Positions 15,501-24,372 are shown, numbered from the stretch's first letter. The stretch: 64,000 nucleotides of DNA from Variovorax fucosicus (GCF_030316825.1 NZ_JASZYU010000005.1:182001-246000), one strand, 5' to 3'. Notes: a model not told the origin generated them from the letters alone. Numbers and translations are program-made.

Positions 15501-18323
15501 GACGCGCTGCGCGACTACGAGCTTGCGCTCGGGCCATCGCGCCTTGCAGTGCGCGAGCGCACGCCCGAAGGGCTGATCGCGCGCGTGCTGCCGGCGATGG
15601 GGCGCGACGCGATCCAGATCGTGAATGCGCGCGAGCACAACCTCAAGAACCTCAGCGTTGACATCCCGCGCGGCAAGTTCAGCGTGGTCACGGGCGTCAG
15701 CGGTTCCGGCAAGTCGACGCTGGCCTTCGACATCCTGTTCAACGAAGGGCAGCGCCGCTACCTTGAATCGCTCAACGCGTACGCGCGCAGCATCGTGCAG
15801 CCGGCCGGCCGGCCTGAAGTCGATGCGGTCTACGGCATTCCGCCCACGGTGGCGATCGAGCAGCGCCTCTCGCGCGGCGGGCGCAAGAGCACGGTCGGCA
15901 CCACCACCGAGGTGTGGCATTTCCTGCGCCTGCTGTACGTCAAGCTCGGCATCCAGCACTGCGTCCACGACGGTGCGGCGGTGCGGCCGCAAACGCCGGA
16001 CAGCATCGCGGCGCAGTTGCTCAAGACCTTCAAGGGCCAGCACATCGGCCTGCTCGCGCCGCTGGTGAGCAACCGCAAGGGCGTCTACACCGAGCTGGCC
16101 GACTGGGCCCGGCCGCGCGGCTACACGCACCTGCGCGTGGACGGCGGTTTCCTGCCGACGCTCAATTTCCCGCGCATCGACCGCTTCAAGGAACACAGCA
16201 TCGAGCTGCCGGTGGCCAGCCTCGATGTGCTGCCCGAGAACGAAACGCCGCTGCGCGAGGCGCTGGCCCGCGCGCTCGAGCACGGCAAGGGCGTGGTGCA
16301 TGTGCTGAGCGAGCTGACCGGCCTCAAGGCCGCGATGATGGCCGGCGCGCCGACCACCGGCATCGGCCGCGTGCAGGTGTTTTCCACGCTGCGCGCCTGC
16401 CCGATCTGCAGCACCAGCTACGCGGAGCTCGACCCGCGCCTGTTCAGCTACAACAGCAAGCACGGCTGGTGCCCCGACTGCGTGGGCACCGGCGTCAAGC
16501 TCACCAAGGACCAGCGCAAGGTGTATGACGACTCGGTGCTGGCCGACGACCAGAAGGGGCGCGAGCAGACCTTTGCCGAGCCTGAGGCCGAAGACGTGGG
16601 CGACACCGTGTGCCCGACCTGCGAAGGCACGCGCCTGAACGCGACGGCACGTGCGGTGGGATTCGGCGCATCGGTCGCCGACGGCATGGGCGGCGTCGGC
16701 ATCACCGAGATCGCGCGCATGAGCGTGACCGACATCCGCAAATGGTTCGAAGGCCTGGCGCTGGTCGGCCGCGATGCCGAGATCGCGCGCGATCTGGTGC
16801 CCGAGATCAAGAGCCGGCTCGAGTTCCTGGAAGAAGTGGGCCTGGGCTACCTCACGCTCGACCGTGGCGCACCGACCTTGAGCGGCGGCGAAGCGCAGCG
16901 CATCCGTCTGGCGGCCCAGCTCGGCAGCAACCTGCAGGGCGTCTGCTACGTGCTCGACGAGCCGACCATCGGCCTGCATGCGCGAGACAACCAGATCCTG
17001 CTGAACGCGCTGCACAAGCTCGGTGACAAGGGCAACACGCTGGTGGTGGTGGAGCACGACGAAGACACCATCCGTCGCGCCGACCACATCATTGACATCG
17101 GCCCGAGCGCCGGCAAGCGCGGCGGCCGGCTGGTGGCCGAGGGCTCGGTGGCCGACATCCAGGCGGCCGGCGATTCGCAGACCGGGCGCTACCTGCGCGA
17201 TGCGATCAGGCATCCGCTGCAACCGCGGCGCCTGGTGCCGCCGCCCGAGCCGGGCGCGCCCGATTGGCTGACGGTGCGCGGTGCCGACCTGCACAACCTG
17301 CAGGACATCACGGCCACCCTGCCGCTGCACCGCCTGGTCGCGATCACGGGCGTGAGCGGTTCCGGCAAGTCGACGCTCGCGCGCGACGTGCTGCTGACCA
17401 ACGTGCAGGCGGTCGTGATCCAGCGCATGACCAAGGCCGGGCGCGATGCCGATGCCGCGGGCAAGCGGCCGGCCTGGTCAGGGAGCGCCAAGGTCGAGGG
17501 CTACGAAACCATCGACCGCGTGCTCGAGGTCGACCAGACGCCGATCGGCAAGACACCGCGCAGTTGCCCCGCCACCTACATCGGTTTCTGGGACACGATC
17601 CGCAAACTGTTCGCCGACACGCTCGAAGCCAGGGCACGCGGCTACGGCCCGGCGCGCTTCAGCTTCAACACCGGCGAAGGCCGCTGCCCGGGCTGCGACG
17701 GCGCCGGCATCCGCACCATCGCGATGAGCTTCTTGCCCGACGTGAAGGTGCCCTGCGAGGTCTGCCACGGCGCACGCTTCAACCCCGAGACGCTGGCCGT
17801 GAGCTGGCGCGGGAAAAGCATCGGCGAGGTGCTGCAGATGGAGGTGGATGAGGCGGTCGACTTCTTCGCGGCCATGCCGAACATCAGCCATCCGCTGCAA
17901 CTGCTGAAGGACGTCGGGCTGGGCTACCTCACGCTGGGCCAGCCGTCACCGACGCTGAGCGGCGGCGAGGCGCAGCGCATCAAGCTGGTGACCGAACTCA
18001 GCAAGGTGCGCGACGACGTCACGCGCCGCGGCAACAAGGCGCCGCACACGCTCTATGTGCTGGACGAGCCCACGGTGGGCCTGCACATGGCCGACGTCGA
18101 GAAGCTCATCCACGTGCTGCACCGCCTGGTGAACGGCGGCCACAGCGTGGTGGTGATCGAGCACGACCTCGACGTGATCGCCGAGGCCGACTGGATCATC
18201 GACCTCGGGCCCGAAGGCGGCAATGCCGGCGGCCGCATCGTCGCGGCAGCGCCGCCCGAAGAAGTGGTGCGGATCGGCACGCACACGGGGGTGGCGCTCG
18301 GGCCGGTGCTGGCGCGGGCGTGA
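12519..18323 (+). CDS. uvrA: Tandem (double-length) excinuclease ABC subunit UvrA
   Basis: A 1934-residue protein made of two UvrA units in one chain, so it has four ABC ATPase halves instead of two. Walker A motifs (GPSGSGKSS or GVSGSGKST) lie near residues 33, 685, 1057 and 1610; LSGGE signatures near 534, 881, 1453 and 1812. Zinc-type CxxC pairs occur in each unit, but in unit 1 the pair expected before the ATPase insert reads CPES (one Cys missing) while unit 2 has CPIC. Residues about 243-262 are encoded by a 60-bp palindromic repeat inserted in frame. Start: ATG 12519 has AAGG upstream; ATG 12492 sits inside a possible -10 box and GTG 12453 inside an inverted repeat. UvrA recognises DNA damage with UvrB; double-length forms are known in Burkholderiales. 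Confidence 0.9.
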   Translation: MTQGSIRIRGARQHNLQNLDLDIRTGELTVVTGPSGSGKSSLVFDTLYAEGQRRYVETFSAYARQFLDRMDKPAVDKVEGVPPAIAIDQTNPVRSSRSTVGTMTELNDHLKLLFARAAQLFDRKTALPVRHDSPDSIYAALVERAAAAGDPRVVLTFPVELPAATTADEVTQWLSASGFTRVQAEREVATPTGPRKVLDVVADRFRIAGAERVRVLEAIETALKRGAGRLTVYALGAEEGARPAAGPPQGGAAPSGSVGATSGEIWKFSTGLHCPESDIRYGDPIPSMFSFNSAVGACETCRGFGRVIGVDLGLVIPNDKLTLRAGAIKTIQTPAWKEAQDDLMRHAEAAGIPRDTPWAKLTAEQKHWVIEGSPHWKGKWNQQWYGVRRFFGYLESKAYKMHIRVLLSKYRSYTPCPTCAGARLKVESLLWRIGSKEDADAVLPPEKRYMPVGVDWTRAQLEALPGLCLHDLMVLPIERLRRFFDGIESHGNSSTANEGDVQALKLLFEEITTRLRYLHDVGIGYLTLDRQSRTLSGGEVQRINLTTALGTSLVNTLFVLDEPSIGLHPRDMSRITEAMLRLRDAGNTLVVVEHDPAVMLAADRVIDMGPGPGIRGGQIVFDGSVDALRNADTLTGAYLGGRKQIGMGFKRLVSENTHRLILEGAREHNLQNVTVEIPLQRLVVITGVSGSGKSTLIQDVLAPALMRHFGKATETPGAHDRLLGADHLSDVVFVDQSPIGKTARSNPASYVGAWDAVREIFATAPLSRQRGYTASKFSFNSGDGRCATCGGSGFEHVEMQFLSDVYLRCPDCDGKRYRPEILEVAIERAGRPLNVADVLDLTVAEAAVLFAADRDVLRVLQPIVDVGLDYVKLGQPVPTLSGGEAQRLKLAGFLAEAAKNGSASKQSLARKGTLFLFDEPTTGLHFDDIARLMRALRKLLDAGHSLVVIEHNLDVIRASDWLIDLGPEGGEGGGQVVAEGTPEHVRELEGSFTGDALRDYELALGPSRLAVRERTPEGLIARVLPAMGRDAIQIVNAREHNLKNLSVDIPRGKFSVVTGVSGSGKSTLAFDILFNEGQRRYLESLNAYARSIVQPAGRPEVDAVYGIPPTVAIEQRLSRGGRKSTVGTTTEVWHFLRLLYVKLGIQHCVHDGAAVRPQTPDSIAAQLLKTFKGQHIGLLAPLVSNRKGVYTELADWARPRGYTHLRVDGGFLPTLNFPRIDRFKEHSIELPVASLDVLPENETPLREALARALEHGKGVVHVLSELTGLKAAMMAGAPTTGIGRVQVFSTLRACPICSTSYAELDPRLFSYNSKHGWCPDCVGTGVKLTKDQRKVYDDSVLADDQKGREQTFAEPEAEDVGDTVCPTCEGTRLNATARAVGFGASVADGMGGVGITEIARMSVTDIRKWFEGLALVGRDAEIARDLVPEIKSRLEFLEEVGLGYLTLDRGAPTLSGGEAQRIRLAAQLGSNLQGVCYVLDEPTIGLHARDNQILLNALHKLGDKGNTLVVVEHDEDTIRRADHIIDIGPSAGKRGGRLVAEGSVADIQAAGDSQTGRYLRDAIRHPLQPRRLVPPPEPGAPDWLTVRGADLHNLQDITATLPLHRLVAITGVSGSGKSTLARDVLLTNVQAVVIQRMTKAGRDADAAGKRPAWSGSAKVEGYETIDRVLEVDQTPIGKTPRSCPATYIGFWDTIRKLFADTLEARARGYGPARFSFNTGEGRCPGCDGAGIRTIAMSFLPDVKVPCEVCHGARFNPETLAVSWRGKSIGEVLQMEVDEAVDFFAAMPNISHPLQLLKDVGLGYLTLGQPSPTLSGGEAQRIKLVTELSKVRDDVTRRGNKAPHTLYVLDEPTVGLHMADVEKLIHVLHRLVNGGHSVVVIEHDLDVIAEADWIIDLGPEGGNAGGRIVAAAPPEEVVRIGTHTGVALGPVLARA
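13244..13303 (+). repeat. GC-rich palindromic repeat, family 1, copy A, inside uvrA
   Basis: A 60-bp segment starting CCCCGCCGCCGGGCCGCCCC and ending GTGGGGGCCACATC. It matches the two units at 21281-21452 but lacks their central CAGCGAGGACACGGCAGTGCC part. It is exactly 20 codons long and adds PAAGPPQGGAAPSGSVGATS to UvrA just before the conserved FSTGLHCP segment, without breaking the frame. Confidence 0.85.
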
Positions 18324-18370
18324 TGCGATTCGTGCGCCGATAAACTGCGCTGCTTTGACCGGCACCCCGC

Positions 18371-19414
18371 ATGCGCACGCTCTACAACGACCAGCACACC
18401 CTGCACCACGGCAAGCTCGAGATGTTCCGCGGCGAACTGGTGCCATGCTTCGAAGTGCCGGCGCGCGCCGACTTCGTGCTGCAGGAACTGAAGCGACGCG
18501 GACTCGGTGCGATCGAAACGCCGGGCACGTTCGACGACGCGGTCATCGCGCGGGTGCATGCGCCGCGCTATGTCGACTTTCTGCGCGGCGCCTGGGCCGA
18601 GTGGGTGGCGCTGGATCCTGCCAACGCCGGGCGCGACGCGTTTCCCTCGTACTGGCCGATCCGCACCTTTCGCAGCGACATGCTGCCGGCGAGCTTTGCG
18701 GCGCGCATGGGCCTGTTCTCGTACGACGCGGGTTCGCCGCTGACCTCCGGCACCTGGGCTGCGGCGCATGCAGGCGCGGGCTGTGCCATCGCCGCGGCGC
18801 AGCGCCTGCTGGCCGGTGACCGCGCCGCTTTTGCGCTGACGCGCCCGCCCGGCCACCATGCGGGCGCCGACTTCTTCGGCGGCTACTGCTTTCTGAACAA
18901 CGCGGCGATCGCGGCGCAGACCCTGCGCGACGCGGGCATGGCGCGGGTTGCAGTGCTCGACATCGACTACCACCACGGCAACGGCACGCAGGCGATCTTC
19001 TGGGAGCGAGCCGACGTGCATTTCACCAGCCTGCACGGCGATCCGCACACCGAGTACCCGTACTACCTCGGCTATGCGGACGAGCAGGGCGCCGGCGCCG
19101 GGCTGGGTTGCAACCGCAACCTGCCGCTGCCGCGCGGCACCGGCTTTGCCGCATGGCGCGAAGCGCTGGCGACCGCACTGCAAGGCATTGCCGCGTTCCG
19201 GCCGGATGCCCTGGTGGTGTCGCTCGGCCTCGACACTTTCGCGGACGATCCGATTGCGGGCTTCACCCTCCAAAGCGCCGACTACCTGGCGGTCGGCGAA
19301 GACCTGGCGCGCACCGGGCTGCCGACCGTGTTCGTGTTCGAAGGCGGCTATGCCGTGGCCGAGGTCGGCGTGAATGCTGTCAACGTGCTCGAAGGCTTCG
19401 AGCAGGCGGCCTGA
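18371..19414 (+). CDS. Histone deacetylase family protein, probable acetylpolyamine amidohydrolase
   Basis: A 347-residue zinc deacetylase of the arginase/HDAC fold. Active-site segments: RPPGHHAG (tandem His of the charge relay, near residue 158), VAVLDIDYHHGNGTQ (Asp and His zinc ligands, near 198), SLGLDTFADDP (second Asp ligand, near 282) and FEGGYA near 328. DTFADDPI and the N-terminal MRTLYNDQH...GELVPCFEVPAR are typical of bacterial acetylpolyamine amidohydrolases rather than AcuC. It follows uvrA by 47 bp. Natural substrate not determinable; polyamine conjugates are most likely. Confidence 0.87.
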   Translation: MRTLYNDQHTLHHGKLEMFRGELVPCFEVPARADFVLQELKRRGLGAIETPGTFDDAVIARVHAPRYVDFLRGAWAEWVALDPANAGRDAFPSYWPIRTFRSDMLPASFAARMGLFSYDAGSPLTSGTWAAAHAGAGCAIAAAQRLLAGDRAAFALTRPPGHHAGADFFGGYCFLNNAAIAAQTLRDAGMARVAVLDIDYHHGNGTQAIFWERADVHFTSLHGDPHTEYPYYLGYADEQGAGAGLGCNRNLPLPRGTGFAAWREALATALQGIAAFRPDALVVSLGLDTFADDPIAGFTLQSADYLAVGEDLARTGLPTVFVFEGGYAVAEVGVNAVNVLEGFEQAA

Positions 19415-19504
19415 CGCGCAGGCGACCCGCCCCGGGACTTCACGGATTGCTGGTCGCCATCTGAGCCGGCCCAATAGACGGTGACCTTTCCTGGAGACTT
19501 CTGA

Positions 19505-20476
19505 ATGATTCCTCGCTCCCTGCTGCTGCGCGCCACGATGCTCGTCGCCTTGACCGCTGCCGCGCCACTCGCCGCGTGGGCGCAAACCTTTCCGGCCAAG
19601 CCGATCAAGCTGGTGATCGCCTTCCCCGCCGGCGGGCCGACCGACATCACGATGCGCCAGCTTGCCGACAATGCCTCGAAGATCCTCGGTCAGCCGGTGA
19701 TCATCGACAACAAGCCCGGCGCTGGCGGCACGCTGCCCGCGCAGGCGCTGCAGACCACCGCGCCCGACGGCTACACGATCGGCCAGATCCCGCTCGGCGT
19801 GTTCCGCCTCGGCTACACCACGAAGATCAACTGGGATCCGATCAAGGACATCAGCTACGTCATCAACGTCACCGGCTATGCCTTCGGCATCGTGGTGCCG
19901 GCCGACAGCCCGTTCAAGAACTGGGCCGACTTCGTGGCCTATGCCAAGGCCAACCCGGGCAAGCTCACCTACGGCTCCACCGGCACGCTGACCAGCCCGC
20001 ACCTGACCACGGAGCTGATCGCACAGAAGGCAGGCATCGAACTGCAGCACGTGCCTTACAAGGGCAGCGCCGACCTGTCGCTGGCGGTGCTCAGCGGCCA
20101 GCTCATGGCGGCCGCCGACAGCACCGGCTTTGCACCGCAGGTCGAGGCCGGCAAGCTGCGCGTGCTCAACACATGGGGCGAGAAGCGCCTGGCCAAGTTC
20201 CCCGACGCGCCGACGCTGAAGGAGCTGGGCATCGACATAGTGCAGAACTCGCCGTTCGGCATCGGCGCGCCGAAGGGCACGCCGCCCGAGGTGGTGAAGA
20301 AGCTGCACGACGCCTTCAAGCAGGCGATGGAAGAGCCCAGCTACGTCGCCGCGCTGGGCAAGTACGACATGCTGCCCGACTACAAGAGCTCGGCGCAGTA
20401 CTCCCAGTTCGCCAAGGACACCGTGGCACGCGAGAAGGTGATCATCGAGAAGCTGGGGTTGGCCAAGGGCCAGTGA
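19505..20476 (+). CDS. Tripartite tricarboxylate transporter (Bug family) substrate-binding protein
   Basis: A 323-residue periplasmic receptor of the Bug/TctC family, which is hugely expanded in Burkholderiales. Signal peptide of about 27 residues ending AAWAQ; then FPAKPIKLVIAFPAGGPTDI, the typical Bug opening, and the ligand-loop segments VIIDNKPGAGG near residue 75 and YGSTGTLTSPHL near 158. RBS TGGAGA precedes the ATG. No TctA/TctB permease is nearby, so it is an orphan receptor, possibly for a carboxylate. Confidence 0.9.
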   Translation: MIPRSLLLRATMLVALTAAAPLAAWAQTFPAKPIKLVIAFPAGGPTDITMRQLADNASKILGQPVIIDNKPGAGGTLPAQALQTTAPDGYTIGQIPLGVFRLGYTTKINWDPIKDISYVINVTGYAFGIVVPADSPFKNWADFVAYAKANPGKLTYGSTGTLTSPHLTTELIAQKAGIELQHVPYKGSADLSLAVLSGQLMAAADSTGFAPQVEAGKLRVLNTWGEKRLAKFPDAPTLKELGIDIVQNSPFGIGAPKGTPPEVVKKLHDAFKQAMEEPSYVAALGKYDMLPDYKSSAQYSQFAKDTVAREKVIIEKLGLAKGQ

Positions 20477-20489
20477 CACACCGGCGCGC

Positions 20490-21278
20490 TCAGCGCGCGT
20501 CGAGCACCGCGCGCGCCACTTCGGCAAAGCCGGCGCCGCGCTCGCCTTGTGTCACATAGCGCGGCAGGTGCGCCAGGTGCGGCACGAACCGGGCGATGTT
20601 CGCCACGCCGATGCTGTGCGCGAAGGTGTCGAACATCAGCTGGTCGTTGGTCGAGTCGCCCACATAGGCCCAGCGATCGATCTCCCGGTCGAGGTCTCGC
20701 CCCCACAGCTCGCGGACGATCCAGCGCGCGCCCTCGAGCTTGTTGTGCTCGCCATACCAGCCGTTGATGTGGATGCTGCTCACCGTTGCATGCATGCCCT
20801 CGCCGCGCATGCGCATGACGACCTTGTCGATCTGGGCGTCGCTCAGCTGCGTGAACTCGCTGTGGTCGATCGAGATGTCGCATTCACGGCCAGGCGAGTC
20901 GGTGGCGCGCACCGCGCCGGGCACTTCGCGCTCGATGCGCGCCAGCACCTCCTGCATGCGGGCGAAATTGGCGGCGCGCACAACGGCGTCCTGCTGATAG
21001 CGCTTGGCGAGCGTGCCGTCGCTTTGCCGCACCAGTGCGACCGCGCCGTTCTCCGCGACGATCGAATCGATCGGCCAAGCGGCCGCGAAGGGTTCGCTCC
21101 AGCCGACCGGGCGCCCGGTGATGGCGACGACGTGCAAGCCCGCGGCTTTCAGGTCGGCCAGCGCCCGCAGCGCATCGGGCGTGATCGCGCCGCCGGTGGT
21201 CAGCGTGTCGTCGATGTCGGTGAAGACGCCGAGCAGACCGCCGCGGGCCTCTGGCGGCCACTGCGCAAGCGGCAGCAT
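20490..21278 (-). CDS. HAD-superfamily phosphatase (Cof/MPGP type)
   Basis: A 262-residue haloacid-dehalogenase-like phosphatase. Motif I is FTDIDDTLT near residue 20, motif II VVAITGRPVGWSEPF near 50, and motif III/IV GDSTNDQLMF near 216, the pattern of class IIB Cof-type sugar or phosphoglycerate phosphatases. The frame stays open upstream through the repeat at 21281-21452, but those residues are repeat-encoded. I choose the ATG at 21278, 11 residues before the fold begins. It lies downstream of prfC on the same strand with the repeat pair between them. Substrate unknown. Confidence 0.82.
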   Translation of the reverse strand: MLPLAQWPPEARGGLLGVFTDIDDTLTTGGAITPDALRALADLKAAGLHVVAITGRPVGWSEPFAAAWPIDSIVAENGAVALVRQSDGTLAKRYQQDAVVRAANFARMQEVLARIEREVPGAVRATDSPGRECDISIDHSEFTQLSDAQIDKVVMRMRGEGMHATVSSIHINGWYGEHNKLEGARWIVRELWGRDLDREIDRWAYVGDSTNDQLMFDTFAHSIGVANIARFVPHLAHLPRYVTQGERGAGFAEVARAVLDAR

Positions 21279-21280
21279 CA

Positions 21281-21452
21281 CCCCGCCGCCGGGCCGCCCC
21301 AAGGCGGGCTGCGCCCCCTCTGGGGGCAGCGAGGACACGGCAGTGCCGAGCGTGGGGGTCACATCAGCCCGCCGCCGGGCCGCCCCAAGGCGGGCTGCGC
21401 CCCCTCGGGGGGCAGCGAGGACACGGCAGTGCCGAGCGTGGGGGTCACATCA
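21281..21452. repeat. GC-rich palindromic repeat, family 1, copies B and C, tandem 86-bp units
   Basis: Two nearly identical 86-bp units in direct tandem, about 21281-21366 and 21367-21452, followed by the start of a further CCCCGCCG. Each unit holds three small inverted repeats: CCGCC/GGCGG around CCAA, GCCCCC/GGGGGC, and CGGCA/TGCCG. B and C differ at one visible base (CTCTGGG against CTCGGGG). They fill the space between prfC and the HAD gene. A shortened copy lies in uvrA. Confidence 0.9.
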
Positions 21453-23078
21453 CCCCGCCGTCTGCAACGCCAGCCCCGCGTGCTCCCGCAGCGGATGGAA
21501 ATGGATCTTCGGAAAGCGCTCCTGCGCGAGGCGCACGTCGTACGGCGAAGTGCACAGGTACGCCAGCGTGTTGGCCGCATCGAGCGCCATGCGCGCCGGG
21601 TAGGCGTTGACGAACTCGCGCAGCTCGGCCGGCGTGTCGGCCGTGATCCAGCGGGCGCCGGTGTACTGGCATCCTTCGAGTTTCACGTCGGCGTCGTACT
21701 CGGCCTTCAGGCGGTGCTGCACCACTTCAAACTGCAGTTGCCCGACCGCGCCGAGCAGCATCGGCCCGCCCATTTCGGGGCGGAACACCTGGATCGCACC
21801 TTCTTCGCCGAGTTGCGCCAGGCCTTGCTGCAACTGCTTGGTGCGCAGCGGATTCTTCAGGATCACCGTCATGAACAGCTCGGGCGCGAAGAAGGGCAGG
21901 CCGGTGAATTGCAGCGAGGCGCCGTCGGTGATGGTGTCGCCCAACTGCACGCCGCCATGCGTGGTGAAGCCCACGATGTCGCCGGCATAGGCCTCTTCCA
22001 CCGCCTCGCGGCGCTGGCTCATGAAGGTGACGACGCTGGTCGGACGCAACTCCTTGGCGGTGCGCTGCACCTTGAGCCGCATGCCCGGCGTGTACTTGCC
22101 CGAGGCCATGCGCACGAAGGCGATGCGGTCGCGGTGGTTGGCGTCCATGTTGGCCTGCACCTTGAACACCACGCCGGCGAAGTCGGTGTCTTCGGGCTGG
22201 ATCTCTTTCACGACCGGCTGGCGATTGACCAGCGTGGTGCTGGTGCGCGACTGCGGCGAGGGCGCGAGGTCGACCAGCGCGTCGAGCACTTCCATGACGC
22301 CGAAATTGTTGACGCCCGAGCCGAAGAACACCGGCGTCTGCTTGCCGGCGAGGAAGGCCGCGCGATCCCATGCGGGCGAGGCACCGGCTGCAAGCTCCAT
22401 GCTCTGCTCGGCGATCTCGAACTCATGGCCGAAGCGCTTGAGCAGCGTGTCGCGGTCGCTCAATGCGATGGTCTCGAACTCCTGCGGCAGCCGCTCCTTG
22501 CCCGAATCGAACACCGTCATGGTCTGCGTGCGCAGGTTCATGATGCCGCCGAAGACCTTGCCCTGGCCGACCGGCCAGGTCATCGGCACGCAGGGCATGC
22601 CGAGCTCGCGCTCGATCTCGTCGAGGATGTCGAGCGGCTCGCGCACCTCGCGGTCCATCTTGTTGACGAAGGTGATGATGGGCGTGTCGCGCTGGCGGCA
22701 GACCTCGATCAGGCGGCGCGTCTGCGCTTCGACGCCGTTGGCCGCGTCGATCACCATCAGCGCCGAGTCCACGGCGGTCAGCACGCGGTAGGTGTCTTCC
22801 GAGAAGTCCTTGTGGCCCGGCGTGTCGAGCAGGTTGATCACGTGGTCGCGGTAGAGCATCTGCATGACCGAAGAGGCCACCGAGATGCCGCGCTGCTTTT
22901 CGATCTCCATCCAGTCCGACGTGGCATGCCGCGTCGCCTTGCGCGCCTTGACCGAGCCGGCGATCTGGATCGCGCCCGAGAACAGCAGCAGCTTCTCGGT
23001 CAGCGTGGTCTTGCCGGCATCGGGGTGGGAAATGATCGCGAAGGTGCGACGGCGGCGGGTTTCGGCAACGAAGGACAT
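21450..23078 (-). CDS. prfC: Peptide chain release factor 3
   Basis: A 542-residue translational GTPase, RF3, which recycles RF1/RF2 from the ribosome. GTPase motifs: P-loop SHPDAGKTT (G1) near residue 18, KQRGISV (G2, preceded by DWMEIE as in RF3), LLDTPGHKDF (G3), VNKMDRE (G4). The C-terminal part ends in the usual RF3 fold. Length is close to the E. coli protein (529). A TAAAAT hexamer on this strand (23136-23131) could be its -10 element. The last codons run up against the repeat pair. Confidence 0.94.
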   Translation of the reverse strand: MSFVAETRRRRTFAIISHPDAGKTTLTEKLLLFSGAIQIAGSVKARKATRHATSDWMEIEKQRGISVASSVMQMLYRDHVINLLDTPGHKDFSEDTYRVLTAVDSALMVIDAANGVEAQTRRLIEVCRQRDTPIITFVNKMDREVREPLDILDEIERELGMPCVPMTWPVGQGKVFGGIMNLRTQTMTVFDSGKERLPQEFETIALSDRDTLLKRFGHEFEIAEQSMELAAGASPAWDRAAFLAGKQTPVFFGSGVNNFGVMEVLDALVDLAPSPQSRTSTTLVNRQPVVKEIQPEDTDFAGVVFKVQANMDANHRDRIAFVRMASGKYTPGMRLKVQRTAKELRPTSVVTFMSQRREAVEEAYAGDIVGFTTHGGVQLGDTITDGASLQFTGLPFFAPELFMTVILKNPLRTKQLQQGLAQLGEEGAIQVFRPEMGGPMLLGAVGQLQFEVVQHRLKAEYDADVKLEGCQYTGARWITADTPAELREFVNAYPARMALDAANTLAYLCTSPYDVRLAQERFPKIHFHPLREHAGLALQTAG

Positions 23079-23172
23079 GGGGTGAGCGCGGTGCGCGCAT
23101 CACGGCGCAGGCTGCTGGGCAAAGCCTGCGATTTTAGCGAGCCCACCCGCGCATGCAGGCGCTGCCCCGTTC

Positions 23173-24372
23173 TCAGTCCATCAGGTTGATCTGCAGATAG
23201 CCGCCGGTGTTGGGATTGTTGGCCCCTACGATCGCGAAGATCCTGGCGCCCTGCATCGCAAAGTAATACATGCCCGCCGGCGCGCCGTTGGTGATCGCGC
23301 GCATGCCCAGCGGCCCCATTGTTCCCATCGTCCCGAAGATGTTGTGCGCTGCGGAGGTGGTGCCGTCGCTGGCGGCGGAGTCCCTGGAGGATTCCGTGGA
23401 AAGAACCTGTACGCGACCCCATGAGCCCGGGGTGCTGCTTCCATAGCCGATGCCATTGGGCCAGTCGCTGCTCTCCGACAAGCCGATCCGGAACACCGAA
23501 GCCATCGCATCTGTTGCGAGCTTGCCGGCGATCAGGAAGATTTTCTGACCACCGAGACGGGCTACCGCAAACGAAGCGGAGTTGGCCGGGTTGGCGTTTT
23601 CGGTCATGGTCCAGAGGCCGTTGACAGCGCCGGGCGATATCGTCCAGGTCTGCCGCGCCTCGCCCGGACAGGTTTCGATTCGGTAGATCGTGTTGTGTAC
23701 GCAACGGATGAGCGTCATGCCGCCGCCCGAGATCTGGAACTGCGAGATGTTCGAAGTCGCCGTAGTGGCAGAAACATCCGTGCCAAAGCGGTTGTAGACG
23801 CCATCGAGCGCCACCTGGCTCGGCTCCAGTGCGCGCGAGGCGACAAAAGGCTGGACGCCATAGGCGGTTGTCGCCGACTGGGTCACGACGAATGGGAACG
23901 CACCGACGATGGTGTCTTGCGCCATGCGGAAGCGCGCCGTGTTCGTAATGGCCGTGATGCGCGGACTCGTGAAGACGTAGGTCCCCGGTTCCGCAGGGTC
24001 TTCAGCAAACGTGCCCGCCGCGACATCGCCTGCAGCGTCTGTCATCTCATAGGTTTTCGCAACTATGTCCAGCTTGAGCGTGAGCCTGCTGCCGTTGGTC
24101 GCGAACACCCGATAAGGCTCGTCGCGAACCCGAGGGCTGAGTGCAAGGGGGCGCAAGGCCAACTCGCCCTGCGCGTCTGCCGAAAGCCCACTCTCGTGTT
24201 TGAGCTTGGGTTCGGCAACCGAAGTGGTTTGTGTGCCGACAGCTGAAGCGCTCTGATCTTGGGTGCCCGTCGGCGCGGCGGCGCCGGTGCCTCCCTGGCT
24301 GCCGCCGCCGCAACCGAGCAGGGTAGTTGCGGCCAGAACAACCCAGGCCGCGAAAATTCGATCCACTCTCAT
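23173..24372 (-). CDS. Putative lipoprotein of unknown function
   Basis: A 399-residue exported protein. The signal peptide ends in a lipobox (TTLLGCGGG), with Cys21 the likely lipidation site and a Gly/Ala/Thr/Gln-rich linker behind it. The rest looks beta-rich, with several DGxYNRFG, GGGMTLIRC and TMTENANP-type strands and no enzyme motif. GC content and codon choice look somewhat lower than in the flanking prfC and ahcY. Its opening GCGGGS style resembles the lipoprotein protease at 39058. Not recognised beyond a beta-rich surface lipoprotein. Confidence 0.7.
   Translation of the reverse strand: MRVDRIFAAWVVLAATTLLGCGGGSQGGTGAAAPTGTQDQSASAVGTQTTSVAEPKLKHESGLSADAQGELALRPLALSPRVRDEPYRVFATNGSRLTLKLDIVAKTYEMTDAAGDVAAGTFAEDPAEPGTYVFTSPRITAITNTARFRMAQDTIVGAFPFVVTQSATTAYGVQPFVASRALEPSQVALDGVYNRFGTDVSATTATSNISQFQISGGGMTLIRCVHNTIYRIETCPGEARQTWTISPGAVNGLWTMTENANPANSASFAVARLGGQKIFLIAGKLATDAMASVFRIGLSESSDWPNGIGYGSSTPGSWGRVQVLSTESSRDSAASDGTTSAAHNIFGTMGTMGPLGMRAITNGAPAGMYYFAMQGARIFAIVGANNPNTGGYLQINLMD

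Noticed and set aside
12474..17330. A 4.9-kb open frame antisense to uvrA
   Set aside because: Arg/Ala/Gln-rich low-complexity translation with no motifs, mirrors the high-GC uvrA codons; an antisense shadow.
21279..21362. N-terminal extension of the HAD phosphatase (27 residues)
   Set aside because: Those codons are the palindromic repeat, not protein-family sequence; the ATG at 21278 is a better start.
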